DNA of 7,003 nt, from contig CAKTIE010000037.1 of NCBI GenBank assembly GCA_934565655.1, positions 1-7,003 on the forward strand. Reading direction: 5' to 3'. This stretch comes from an uncultured Oscillospiraceae bacterium. GTDB taxonomy: Bacteria > Bacillota > Clostridia > Oscillospirales > Oscillospiraceae. The notes below the pieces were generated by a model. That model saw only the letters and a list, made by a program, of their open reading frames with translations. It did not search any database and was not told where the DNA came from. Of the stretch, positions 1 to 6,922 are shown piece after piece. Position 1 is the stretch's first letter. The number at the start of each line of letters is the position of its first letter. Position numbers and translations under genes: made by a program.

Positions 1-359
1 AAGCTGTTCAGCTTCATGTCCGGCACGTCCTTCACGGTGTTCTCCACCGCCACGATCACGTCGGAGAGCTTGCCCACGCCGGAGGGCTCGATGAGGATGC
101 GGTCGGGCTGGAACTTCTCATGGACCTCCTTCAGGGCCTTGTTGAAGTCGCCCACCAGAGAGCAGCAGATGCAGCCGGAGGACATCTCGCTGACCTGCAC
201 GCCGCTGTCTTTCAGGAAGCCGCCGTCAATGGAGATCTCGCCGAATTCGTTTTCGATCAGCACCAGCTTTTCGCCCTGATAGGCCTCGGCCAGCAGCTTC
301 TTGATCAGCGTGGTCTTGCCTGCGCCAAGGAATCCGGAGATAATGTCGATTTTTGTCAT
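1..359 (-). CDS. CobW/P47K-family (COG0523) GTPase, N-terminal part, cut by window edge
   Basis: Reading leftwards from the ATG at 359, 119 codons are present and the frame stays open to the window edge, so the C-terminal part is missing. Seen: Walker A GFLGAGKTT at residues 9-17, an ENEFGE motif at 36-41, the family's GCICC metal-binding signature at 62-66 (Cys63, Cys65, Cys66) and an EPSG motif at 91-94. These define the COG0523 branch of the G3E P-loop GTPases, cytosolic proteins that use GTP to deliver metal (zinc, cobalt, nickel or iron) to client proteins or cofactors. The start follows an AGAAGG ribosome binding site 7 nt upstream. The gene is divergent from the SRP RNA. Which metal and which client cannot be told, because the C-terminal domain and downstream neighbours lie outside the window, and no Zur-like operator is apparent. 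Family assignment is strong; the precise role is open. Confidence 0.93.
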   Translation of the reverse strand, partial: MTKIDIISGFLGAGKTTLIKKLLAEAYQGEKLVLIENEFGEISIDGGFLKDSGVQVSEMSSGCICCSLVGDFNKALKEVHEKFQPDRILIEPSGVGKLSDVIVAVENTVKDVPDMKLNS

Positions 360-413
360 AGTATACCCTTCTTTTCTTCTGCTGTGGAAAGCAGCATATA
401 TTTTTTCTCCTAT

Positions 414-441
414 ATCATATCCTTTTTTGAAAAAAATGCAA
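414..441 (-). promoter_or_regulatory. Candidate sigma-A promoter for the CobW-family gene
   Basis: On the minus strand a TTGCAT -35 box (441-436) and a TATGAT -10 box (419-414) are separated by 16 bp. This would start transcription near 407 and give a leader of about 48 nt. The -10 is good, the -35 matches consensus only in its first three bases, and the stretch is AT-rich, so a chance match is possible. Confidence 0.4.
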
Positions 442-462
442 GCCTTTGGGAAAAAGTCATTG

Positions 463-491
463 TTGCCAAACGGTAAACTTTGATGTATAAT
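463..491 (+). promoter_or_regulatory. Strong sigma-A promoter of the SRP RNA (and probably dnaX-ybaB)
   Basis: A TTGCCA -35 box (463-468) and a perfect TATAAT -10 box (486-491) are spaced by exactly 17 bp. The expected start is near 498-500, a few bases before the first pairing base of the SRP RNA. A near-consensus core promoter suits an abundant stable RNA. No separate promoter is visible in the 36 bp between the RNA 3' end and dnaX, so this promoter may also drive the genes downstream. Confidence 0.85.
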
Positions 492-498
492 ACCATGG

Positions 499-645
499 AA
501 TGAGTCCTCCGCAGGCAGCTGCGGAGCCGGTCTCGCGCAATGGATACCCACGAATCATGTCAGGCGGGGAACCGAGCAGCATTAAGAGGGATAGACATGT
601 GCCGCGAGGAAGCCGGTTCCGTGGCTGCGCGTGGAGGACTTTTTT
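499..645 (+). ncRNA. ffs: Signal recognition particle RNA (small, 4.5S-like form)
   Basis: This RNA forms the scaffold of the signal recognition particle and binds Ffh through its domain IV. Seen: the domain IV core GTCAGG (559-564) and AGCAGC (575-580), with a GGAA tetraloop at 568-571 closed by three pairs; then ATTAAG and, at 597-605, ATGTGCCGC, both shared with the Bacillus subtilis scRNA as I remember it. The ends pair as a long rod: 503-510 (AGTCCTCC) with 633-640, 515-519 with 624-628, 522-530 with 613-621 (one G-U pair), and 532-537 (CTCGCG) with 603-608. The RNA ends in a run of six T. With the promoter at 463-491 the transcript is only about 140 nt, leaving no room for the Alu domain of the roughly 270-nt Bacillus form. 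Position just before dnaX is the standard Firmicutes location. Ends are estimated to within a few bases. Confidence 0.93.
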
Positions 646-653
646 CTATTTTT
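633..653 (+). terminator. SRP RNA 3' end: closing helix followed by T-run
   Basis: The last strand of the closing helix (633-640, pairing with 503-510) is followed directly by TTTTTT, then CTATTTTTG. This looks like a built-in terminator or a processing point for the SRP RNA. Because the paired strand is about 120 nt away, termination may be leaky, and leakiness would be needed if dnaX is read from the same promoter. Confidence 0.5.
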
Positions 654-681
654 GCGAATTTTTACGAAAGGAGACGGCGGA

Positions 682-2475
<1,794 letters not shown>

Positions 2476-2488
2476 GGAGACGAATGAT

Positions 2489-2851
2489 ATGGCAAAGGGT
2501 TACAGTGCAAGAGGCGGCTTTGGCGGCAGCCAGGGCCAGATGATGCGCCAGCAGCAGATGCAGCAGAAGATCATGCAGATGCAGCAGCAGATGGCCAAGG
2601 CGCAGGAGGATGTGGAGAATACCGACTTTACCGCCAGCGTGGGTGGCGGCGCGGTACAGGCCGTCGTCAGCGGCAAGAAGGAGCTGAAGGCCCTGACCAT
2701 TCAGCCGGACGCCGTGGATCCGCAGGATGTGGAGATGCTGCAGGATCTGGTGATCTCCGCCGTCAACGAGGCGCTGCGCCAGGCGGACGAGGCCATGAAC
2801 AACTCCATGAACAGCCTGACTGGCGGCCTGAACATCCCTGGCCTGCTGTAA
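2489..2851 (+). CDS. ybaB: YbaB/EbfC family nucleoid-associated DNA-binding protein
   Basis: A 120-residue cytosolic protein of the YbaB/EbfC family, small dimeric proteins that bind DNA through a tweezer-like fold and help organise the nucleoid; the Bacillus homologue is yaaK. Seen: a glycine-rich start, a Met/Gln-rich helix at residues 15-39, the AKAQEDVEN stretch at 36-44, the central GGGAVQAVVSGKKELKAL strand region at 52-69, and the conserved GGLNIPGLL C-terminus. It is a little longer than usual because of the N-terminal extension (about residues 1-17). AAGGAG at 2474-2479, overlapping the dnaX stop codon, sets the start 9 nt downstream. The spacing shows co-transcription with dnaX, the usual arrangement. 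The partner recR that normally follows is missing; a terminator comes instead. Confidence 0.95.
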   Translation: MAKGYSARGGFGGSQGQMMRQQQMQQKIMQMQQQMAKAQEDVENTDFTASVGGGAVQAVVSGKKELKALTIQPDAVDPQDVEMLQDLVISAVNEALRQADEAMNNSMNSLTGGLNIPGLL

Positions 2852-2862
2852 AAACAGACACA

Positions 2863-2901
2863 GAACAGCCGCGGCGAATCGCCGCGGCTGTTCTTGCGTT
2901 T
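2863..2901 (+). terminator. Terminator of the dnaX-ybaB operon
   Basis: A perfect 14-bp stem (GAACAGCCGCGGCG at 2863-2876 with 2880-2893) closes a 3-nt AAT loop, 12 bp after the ybaB stop. The following tract TTGCGTTT is only moderately T-rich, but the stem is very stable, and its place at the end of an operon fits intrinsic termination. Confidence 0.8.
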
Positions 2902-2966
2902 CGGGACGATGTATGATAGGATGAAAGCAGACAGACCGGAAAAACGATATTTGAGGAGGTATTACT

Positions 2967-3233
2967 ATGCTGGCGCTATTTGCTCAATACCTATTGCAGC
3001 CGATCCCGCTGATCCTGACAGTAGTTCCCCCAATCGTGATTTTCTTGATCGCTCGCAGATATGTCTGGCTTAGTATCCTGCTGACGGCGCTGGTCGAGCT
3101 GGTCATCAACTGGGGCAACTTCTGCTATTATGAATCCCGCGGCCTGATGATCGTGTTCACGCTGATGCAGCTTGCCGTGATGGCAGCGATCATACTGCTG
3201 CTGAAAGCGGTCGTCCCGAAAAGAAAACAGTAG
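2967..3233 (+). CDS. Small hypothetical membrane protein, about three helices
   Basis: An 88-residue protein that I do not recognise. Three hydrophobic stretches can be seen: about 9-28 (rich in Pro, Ile, Leu, Val), 31-48, and 58-82. A basic tail, PKRKQ, probably faces the cytoplasm. Very short loops suggest a compact membrane protein; no cysteine pair or catalytic motif stands out. The start is well supported by GAGGAGGT at 2953-2960, 6 nt before the ATG. A TATGAT -10-like box lies at 2912-2917, but no good -35 accompanies it because that position falls in the preceding terminator stem. The gene sits alone between two terminators. Its base composition is visibly less GC-rich than dnaX or the aminotransferase, which could mean recent arrival or simply membrane-protein codon content. 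Function unknown. Confidence 0.75.
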   Translation: MLALFAQYLLQPIPLILTVVPPIVIFLIARRYVWLSILLTALVELVINWGNFCYYESRGLMIVFTLMQLAVMAAIILLLKAVVPKRKQ

Positions 3234-3272
3234 CGCGTTCCCTGTCGCACGGCAATGGGGGCTGCCTACAAT

Positions 3273-3309
3273 AAAAGCGCCTGCCCAACGATTTGGGCAG
3301 GCGCTTTTT
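3273..3309. terminator. Bidirectional terminator between convergent genes
   Basis: The stem GCGCCTGCCCAA (3277-3288) pairs with 3293-3304 around a CGAT loop. It is flanked by AAAA on the left and TTTTT on the right, which extends the pairing to 16 bp. T-runs follow the hairpin on both strands, so it can end the small membrane gene from the left and the radical SAM gene from the right. Confidence 0.9.
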
Positions 3310-3324
3310 CAGATGGTGTGATGC

Positions 3325-4212
3325 TCAGAAATCAATGGTGCCGTTGATGACGTGCAGGTCATAGGGCTCGTAGACCACCTTGCGGTAGGCGTCCACGTCC
3401 ATCTTCACGCCCGTCCAGTCGCTGTGGATCTCGCCGTTCTGCTTGATCAGCACATCGTACAGAATGTCGTAGGTGACGCCGTCCTCGCCCGTCTCCACGA
3501 TGGTGGAATAGGGGAGGGTCTTGTGGTACGTCAGGTGCAGGCCCTTGTATTCAAAGTGGAAGCCGTTGCGCATGCGGCAGCCGTCCAGTCCCTTATAGGT
3601 GAACAGGCGGCGCAGATCGTGGAGGATCTGGTCATGCTCCTCGTCGTACAGGTTCTCCGGCGTGGTCTCGGTATAGTCGTACCGGAACTGGACGGGGATG
3701 CCGTAGGGCAGGAAGCGCTCCACATAGGCGGGCAGCTTGTCGGCGGGATAGCGCTTGTAGAGCACACAGTTGATGCGGGTGCGGCAGGCGATGCGGCCCA
3801 GCACCTCGTCGGGGCTCTCCTCCACATACTTCTGCAAATGGCGGGAGATGTTCATGCAGGTGATCTTGTCCTTGTTGCGCTCCGTAAAGGCCACCATCTC
3901 GTCCAGCGTGGTATGCTCCTGCACCGGGAAGGTGGTGTTGATATACACCTTGTGGGTGGTGGGGATGGCGTCCAGCATCTGCTGCAGGGCGTTCAGATCC
4001 GCCAGCGGCTCGCCGCCGGTGAACACGAAGTCGCAGCGGGGCGTGATGGCGTCCAGCGTGTGGATGGAGTCGATGATCTTCTCCAGAGAGAAGCCGGTGC
4101 AATCGGCGTATTCCTGCTTATTGATACAGAAGGGGCAGTGATTCTGACAGTCATAGGGGACGAACACCGTGACTGTGGCGCCGCCTTCACGGGTCTTGTA
4201 AGGATGAGTCAT
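3325..4212 (-). CDS. Radical SAM enzyme of unknown substrate
   Basis: A 295-residue cytosolic radical SAM protein. Seen: the [4Fe-4S] motif CQNHCPFC (Cys22, Cys26, Cys29) and the SAM-binding GGEP motif at 66-69, both in an N-terminal half-barrel layout. The C-terminal half has only scattered cysteines (for example Cys143 and Cys149) and no SPASM or twitch-type cysteine cluster, so one cluster is expected. The family cleaves SAM to form a 5'-deoxyadenosyl radical; the substrate is not evident. No peptide precursor or partner gene is next to it, so a RiPP role is unsupported. The ATG at 4212 is chosen: GGAAAGG lies about 12 nt upstream and a promoter ends just before it. An in-frame TTG at 4278 coincides with the -35 box and has no ribosome binding site. 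It is divergent from the aminotransferase gene. Confidence 0.88.
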   Translation of the reverse strand: MTHPYKTREGGATVTVFVPYDCQNHCPFCINKQEYADCTGFSLEKIIDSIHTLDAITPRCDFVFTGGEPLADLNALQQMLDAIPTTHKVYINTTFPVQEHTTLDEMVAFTERNKDKITCMNISRHLQKYVEESPDEVLGRIACRTRINCVLYKRYPADKLPAYVERFLPYGIPVQFRYDYTETTPENLYDEEHDQILHDLRRLFTYKGLDGCRMRNGFHFEYKGLHLTYHKTLPYSTIVETGEDGVTYDILYDVLIKQNGEIHSDWTGVKMDVDAYRKVVYEPYDLHVINGTIDF

Positions 4213-4249
4213 GTATGTGCAAAACCTTTCCGTGTGAATATTCTTCAAT

Positions 4250-4278
4250 ATTTTATACCGGTGCGGCAAGAAATGCAA
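4250..4278 (-). promoter_or_regulatory. Candidate promoter of the radical SAM gene
   Basis: On the minus strand a TTGCAT -35 box (4278-4273) and a TAAAAT -10 box (4255-4250, five of six matches) are 17 bp apart. This predicts a start near 4243 and a leader of about 30 nt to the ATG at 4212, consistent with the chosen translation start. Confidence 0.5.
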
Positions 4279-4305
4279 GAAAAAAAGCGAAAAATAGGTT
4301 GTTTA

Positions 4306-4314
4306 GTTATTAAC
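4306..4314. repeat. Short palindrome in the divergent control region
   Basis: GTTATTAAC is a perfect 4+1+4 palindrome lying between the two back-to-back promoters (4250-4278 and 4349-4377). It could be half of an operator, but a 9-bp palindrome in AT-rich DNA can easily occur by chance and no second copy is seen. Confidence 0.2.
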
Positions 4315-4348
4315 AAAGGATGCTGGGCCGTTTTTTGCGGCTTTTTCA

Positions 4349-4377
4349 TTGACAGGCATTCCATTATGCGGTAAATT
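4349..4377 (+). promoter_or_regulatory. Sigma-A promoter of the aminotransferase gene
   Basis: A perfect TTGACA -35 box (4349-4354) is followed after 17 bp by TAAATT (4372-4377, four of six matches). Transcription would start near 4384, giving a leader of about 27 nt that contains the ribosome binding site. Confidence 0.65.
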
Positions 4378-4410
4378 GTTCGTAAAAACAAGCGGAAGGA
4401 GCGGATAGAT

Positions 4411-5502
4411 GTGAAGATCCGAAACGAATTGCTCTCGCAGGTGCGCAGCTATGCCGGGCATACGCCCCACGCAGCGGCGGATACGCTGGACTGCTCGCTG
4501 GGCGTGAACCCCTACGGCTTCCCGGCGGCGGTGAAGGAGGCCTTTGCCGCCTTTGATCCCGAGCGGTTCTATCACTATCCCCACTCCGACGCGCCCCGGA
4601 AGGCCATCGTGGACTACTGGGCGGACTATGCCTTTATCGAGCCGGAGAACATCGTCCTGACCGACGGCAGTGTGTCGGCCCTGTACCTGCTGTGCAACAT
4701 CCTGGCCAAGAAGGGCGCGGAGGTGGTGGGCTTCCTGCCCACCTTCACCGATATGGTGGAGTATTCCCGCATGATGGCCATGCGATACGTGGGCATCCCC
4801 GCCCGGCGGGAGGACGGCTGGTGCATGGAGGTGTCCGATCTGGTGGACGCCATCAGCGGCGACACCAGCCTGGTCTACATCGACCGGCCCAACAACCCCA
4901 CCGGCCAGACGCTGCCGTTGGCGGACATCAGCCGGGTGCTGGACAAGTGCGAGGAGCTGGGCGTCTACGCCATCGTGGACGAAGCCTACGGCGACTTTCT
5001 GCCCCGGGAGGAGTCGGCGGTGACGCTGGGCCCGAAATACAAGAACATCATCATTGTCCGCACCTTCTCCAAGGGCTTCGGCCTGGCGGGACTGCGGGCG
5101 GGGTACATCATTACCTGTCAGGAGCTGATCCGCTACATCAGCAAGGTATCCAACCCCTACATGATGAGCGAGCTGTCCCGCGAGCTGGCGGCTGCCGCCC
5201 TCAGCGACCGCACCTATGCCGACAGCCATGGCCCGGATTTCGCCGCCATGAAGCGCGCCCTGCGGGATGTCTGCGGGGAGAACCTCACCATGGCGGTCAC
5301 CGACGACCGGGTGCCCATCTGTCTTTTGCAGCATAAGGACCCCCGCGCCGACTTGCAGGAGCTGCTGATGGCGGAGGGCGTGCTGACCTGCTCCGGCGGG
5401 GAGTTTGAGCCGCTGGAGCGCAGCAGCGTCCGGCTGCGGGTGCCCCGCGCTCAGGAGATGGAAAAGCTGCTCCGCGCGGTGGAAAAAGTGAATAACGGAT
5501 GA
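4411..5502 (+). CDS. PLP-dependent aminotransferase, HisC-like (class I/II)
   Basis: A 363-residue fold-type I PLP enzyme of the usual HisC length. Seen: PNNPTG at 160-165, VDEAY at 189-193 (Asp190 binds the pyridine nitrogen), and SKGFGLAGLRAGY at 220-232, with Lys221 as the Schiff-base lysine and Arg229 as phosphate/PLP contact. The RLRVP stretch at 341-345 supplies the likely substrate-carboxylate arginine. GLAGLR resembles histidinol-phosphate aminotransferase more than the PGLRLGY form I recall for threonine-phosphate decarboxylase (CobD), but no histidine or cobalamin gene adjoins it, so the substrate is open. The start is GTG at 4411, supported by AAGGAG at 4396-4401, 9 nt upstream. 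It is a single-gene unit with its own promoter, divergent from the radical SAM gene. Enzyme class is sure; hisC as a name is not. Confidence 0.93.
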   Translation: MKIRNELLSQVRSYAGHTPHAAADTLDCSLGVNPYGFPAAVKEAFAAFDPERFYHYPHSDAPRKAIVDYWADYAFIEPENIVLTDGSVSALYLLCNILAKKGAEVVGFLPTFTDMVEYSRMMAMRYVGIPARREDGWCMEVSDLVDAISGDTSLVYIDRPNNPTGQTLPLADISRVLDKCEELGVYAIVDEAYGDFLPREESAVTLGPKYKNIIIVRTFSKGFGLAGLRAGYIITCQELIRYISKVSNPYMMSELSRELAAAALSDRTYADSHGPDFAAMKRALRDVCGENLTMAVTDDRVPICLLQHKDPRADLQELLMAEGVLTCSGGEFEPLERSSVRLRVPRAQEMEKLLRAVEKVNNG

Positions 5503-5511
5503 AACGTGAAG

Positions 5512-5541
5512 CACCCCCGGCGGCCTATGCCGCCGGGGGTG
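5512..5541. terminator. GC-rich hairpin after the aminotransferase
   Basis: A perfect 13-bp stem (CACCCCCGGCGGC at 5512-5524 with 5529-5541) closes a CTAT loop, 9 bp after the stop codon. No T-run follows (next bases GTGTATGTT), so it may be a weak or factor-assisted terminator, or an mRNA 3'-end stabiliser. Confidence 0.55.
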
Positions 5542-5575
5542 GTGTATGTTAAAATGCGGCCGTGCGTCGCTCATT

Positions 5576-5694
5576 CAAAGGCTCCCCTGTGTAAGGGGAG
5601 CTGGCACGGCGTCAGCCGTGACTGAGGGGTTGACCGGTTTACGACAATCCCTCCGGCGCTTCGCGCCACCTCCCTTTACACAAGGGAGGCTTTG
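5576..5694. repeat. Palindromic interspersed repeat element (MITE/REP-like), 119 bp
   Basis: The two ends are imperfect inverted copies: CAAAGGCTCCCCTGTGTAAG at 5576-5595 against, on the other strand, CAAAGCCTCCCTTGTGTAAA from 5694 leftwards. Each arm holds two hairpins. On the left these are 5581-5587 with 5595-5601 and 5605-5610 with 5615-5620. On the right they are 5655-5659 with 5663-5667 and 5669-5676 with 5682-5689. The inner arms (GAGGGGTTG near 5624 and CAATCCCTC near 5645) also pair, so the whole can fold as one long hairpin or a cloverleaf. It encodes no protein and shows no clear target duplication. From memory such elements recur in intergenic regions of gut clostridia. It sits between convergent genes, 3 bp beyond the permease stop, and may end transcription from both sides. 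Confidence 0.8.
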
Positions 5695-5697
5695 GCC

Positions 5698-6600
5698 CTA
5701 TGCCGCGCGGGAGGGTTCACTGCTTTCTGCGGCGGTTTCGGAAGCCTTGCCCGACTTATGGTAATTGTGCAGCACGATGCCCAGCAGGATCAGCGCCGCG
5801 CCGATGACGCCCTGCACGCCCATGCGCTCTTTAAGGAAGATGGCACTCAGCACCGCGGTGGACAGGGGATTGATGGCGCACAGCTGGGCGGCCCGGTCAG
5901 CGGTGGTGTACCGCTGGGCCACCGGCTGGAAGGTGAAGCCGAAGCAGGAGCACACCAGCGCCAGCGCCAGTATCACGCCCCATTCCGTGCCGTTCTGGGG
6001 CAGATGGGGCGTTCCCGCCAGCGGCGAGGCGATGGCGGCGAACAGGCCCAGAAAGCCGATCTGGAACATGCCCAGCAGAATGGTGTCCCCCTTCTGGGAG
6101 AACCTTCCGGTAAGGATGATGCCGCAGGCGTACAGACAGGCCTCCAGCAGGCACAGGGCCTCGCCCAGGCCGAACCCGGCGATGCCGTCCTTCAGCGTCA
6201 GGAAGCCTACGCCCGCCAGCGTTACCGCCGCGCACAGCAGCGTCCGGTGATCCGGGGCCTTCCGGTGCAGCACCGCTTCAAACAGCGGCACGATCACGAT
6301 GGCCGTGTTCACCAGAAACGACACGTTGGAGGCGGTGGTCTTGGTCAGGGCGAAGGTTTCGCAGGTCATGACGGCAAAAAAGACCGCGCCTAGGATCATG
6401 CCGTGCAGCAGGTCGGTTCTGGTGACGGTGCGCAGCTTCTTCCAGAAGATGACGCACAGCACCACAAAGGCCAGACCGAACCGCACCGCCAGCAGGTTCA
6501 GCGGGCTCATGCTCTCCAGTCCCACCTTGGCGAACAGCAGCGACGTGCTTCTGGCGAAGATCACGGCGGCCAGCAGCCATTCGGCAGCTCTCTTGCTCAT
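5698..6600 (-). CDS. EamA-family (DMT superfamily) permease
   Basis: A 300-residue inner-membrane protein with ten hydrophobic segments: about 7-24, 34-53, 65-85, 94-111, 120-136, 144-164, 174-195, 206-222, 237-256 and 262-279. This is the standard EamA layout of two five-helix repeats, each ending in a recognisable motif: TKTTASNVSFL at 86-96 and AINPLSTAVLSAIFLKERMG at 242-261. Members export or exchange metabolites such as amino acids, nucleosides or sugars; substrate cannot be read from sequence. The ATG at 6600 is chosen because GGGAGGG lies 7 nt upstream; an in-frame TTG at 6624 would place that ribosome binding site inside the gene. The tail after residue 281 is hydrophilic and ends just before the palindromic repeat. 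It is probably co-transcribed with the small membrane protein upstream, from which it is separated by 103 bp and a hairpin. Confidence 0.93.
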   Translation of the reverse strand: MSKRAAEWLLAAVIFARSTSLLFAKVGLESMSPLNLLAVRFGLAFVVLCVIFWKKLRTVTRTDLLHGMILGAVFFAVMTCETFALTKTTASNVSFLVNTAIVIVPLFEAVLHRKAPDHRTLLCAAVTLAGVGFLTLKDGIAGFGLGEALCLLEACLYACGIILTGRFSQKGDTILLGMFQIGFLGLFAAIASPLAGTPHLPQNGTEWGVILALALVCSCFGFTFQPVAQRYTTADRAAQLCAINPLSTAVLSAIFLKERMGVQGVIGAALILLGIVLHNYHKSGKASETAAESSEPSRAA

Positions 6601-6643
6601 TTGGTATCCCTCCCGTTTATCCAATGCTCTCCCTGTGAAACGC

Positions 6644-6680
6644 GCCGCTGGGGCAAGGCGCGGGCCTTGCCCCTGACGGC
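6644..6680 (-). other. Hairpin between the small membrane gene and the permease
   Basis: GGGGCAAGGC (6650-6659) pairs perfectly with 6664-6673 around a 4-nt loop, and an outer GCCG (6644-6647) pairs with CGGC (6677-6680) across a small internal loop. On the minus strand no T-run follows, so it looks more like a leaky attenuator or a processing/stability element than a full terminator. Confidence 0.5.
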
Positions 6681-6703
6681 TGGATGGGGGAGAGAAAAGC
6701 TTG

Positions 6704-6922
6704 TTACTTGGCGGCGGCCGCGGCTGCCTTCAGCTCCGTCCGCGCGGGACGGCTGTTGGTCAGGCAGTTGACGGCCACCACGAACCCGGCACCTGCCGCC
6801 ATGGACAGGACCAGCAGCGCCGTGCTGCTTCCTGTGCAGCCCAGCCAGGCGAACAGCACCACCAGAGCCAGACACACAAGGGCGACGGTCACGCAGACGT
6901 TGTTTCGTACATTCTTTTTCAT
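6704..6922 (-). CDS. Small hypothetical membrane protein, two helices
   Basis: A 72-residue protein that I do not recognise. The layout is a short basic start (MKKNVRNN), a hydrophobic segment at about 9-29 with Cys10, Cys17 and Cys29, a short GSS turn, a second segment at about 34-54 ending near Cys53, and a tail ending in a run of six alanines. The result is a helical hairpin with both ends probably in the cytoplasm. The WLGC at 26-29 is not a proper lipobox, since -3 is Trp. The start is firm: AGGAGG lies 8 nt before the ATG. No convincing promoter is seen in the 81 bp to the window edge, so it may be read from beyond it. It precedes the permease on the same strand and could be co-expressed. 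Function unknown. Confidence 0.7.
   Translation of the reverse strand: MKKNVRNNVCVTVALVCLALVVLFAWLGCTGSSTALLVLSMAAGAGFVVAVNCLTNSRPARTELKAAAAAAK

Noticed and set aside
631..681. Upstream GTG start at 631 for dnaX, adding 17 residues
   Set aside because: It overlaps the SRP RNA 3' strand and T-run; the ATG at 682 has a good ribosome binding site and gives the family's normal N-terminus.
4213..4278. Upstream TTG start at 4278 for the radical SAM protein
   Set aside because: No ribosome binding site, and the TTG is part of the probable -35 box, so it would be untranscribed.
4325..4346. Weak GC stem with T-run upstream of the aminotransferase, resembling a terminator
   Set aside because: Only four Watson-Crick pairs plus two G-U pairs, and it lies upstream of the predicted transcription start, with no plus-strand transcript to end.
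3352..4374. Long 340-codon plus-strand frame over the radical SAM gene
   Set aside because: Low-complexity Val/Leu/His/Gly protein with no motif; antisense shadow of a gene with clear catalytic motifs.
4303..5574. 423-codon minus-strand frame over the aminotransferase
   Set aside because: His/Gly/Val-rich shadow; the plus strand carries all PLP-enzyme motifs.
6834..6845. Possible lipoprotein signal (WLGC) in the 72-residue protein
   Set aside because: Trp at -3 does not fit the lipobox, and a second hydrophobic segment follows at once.
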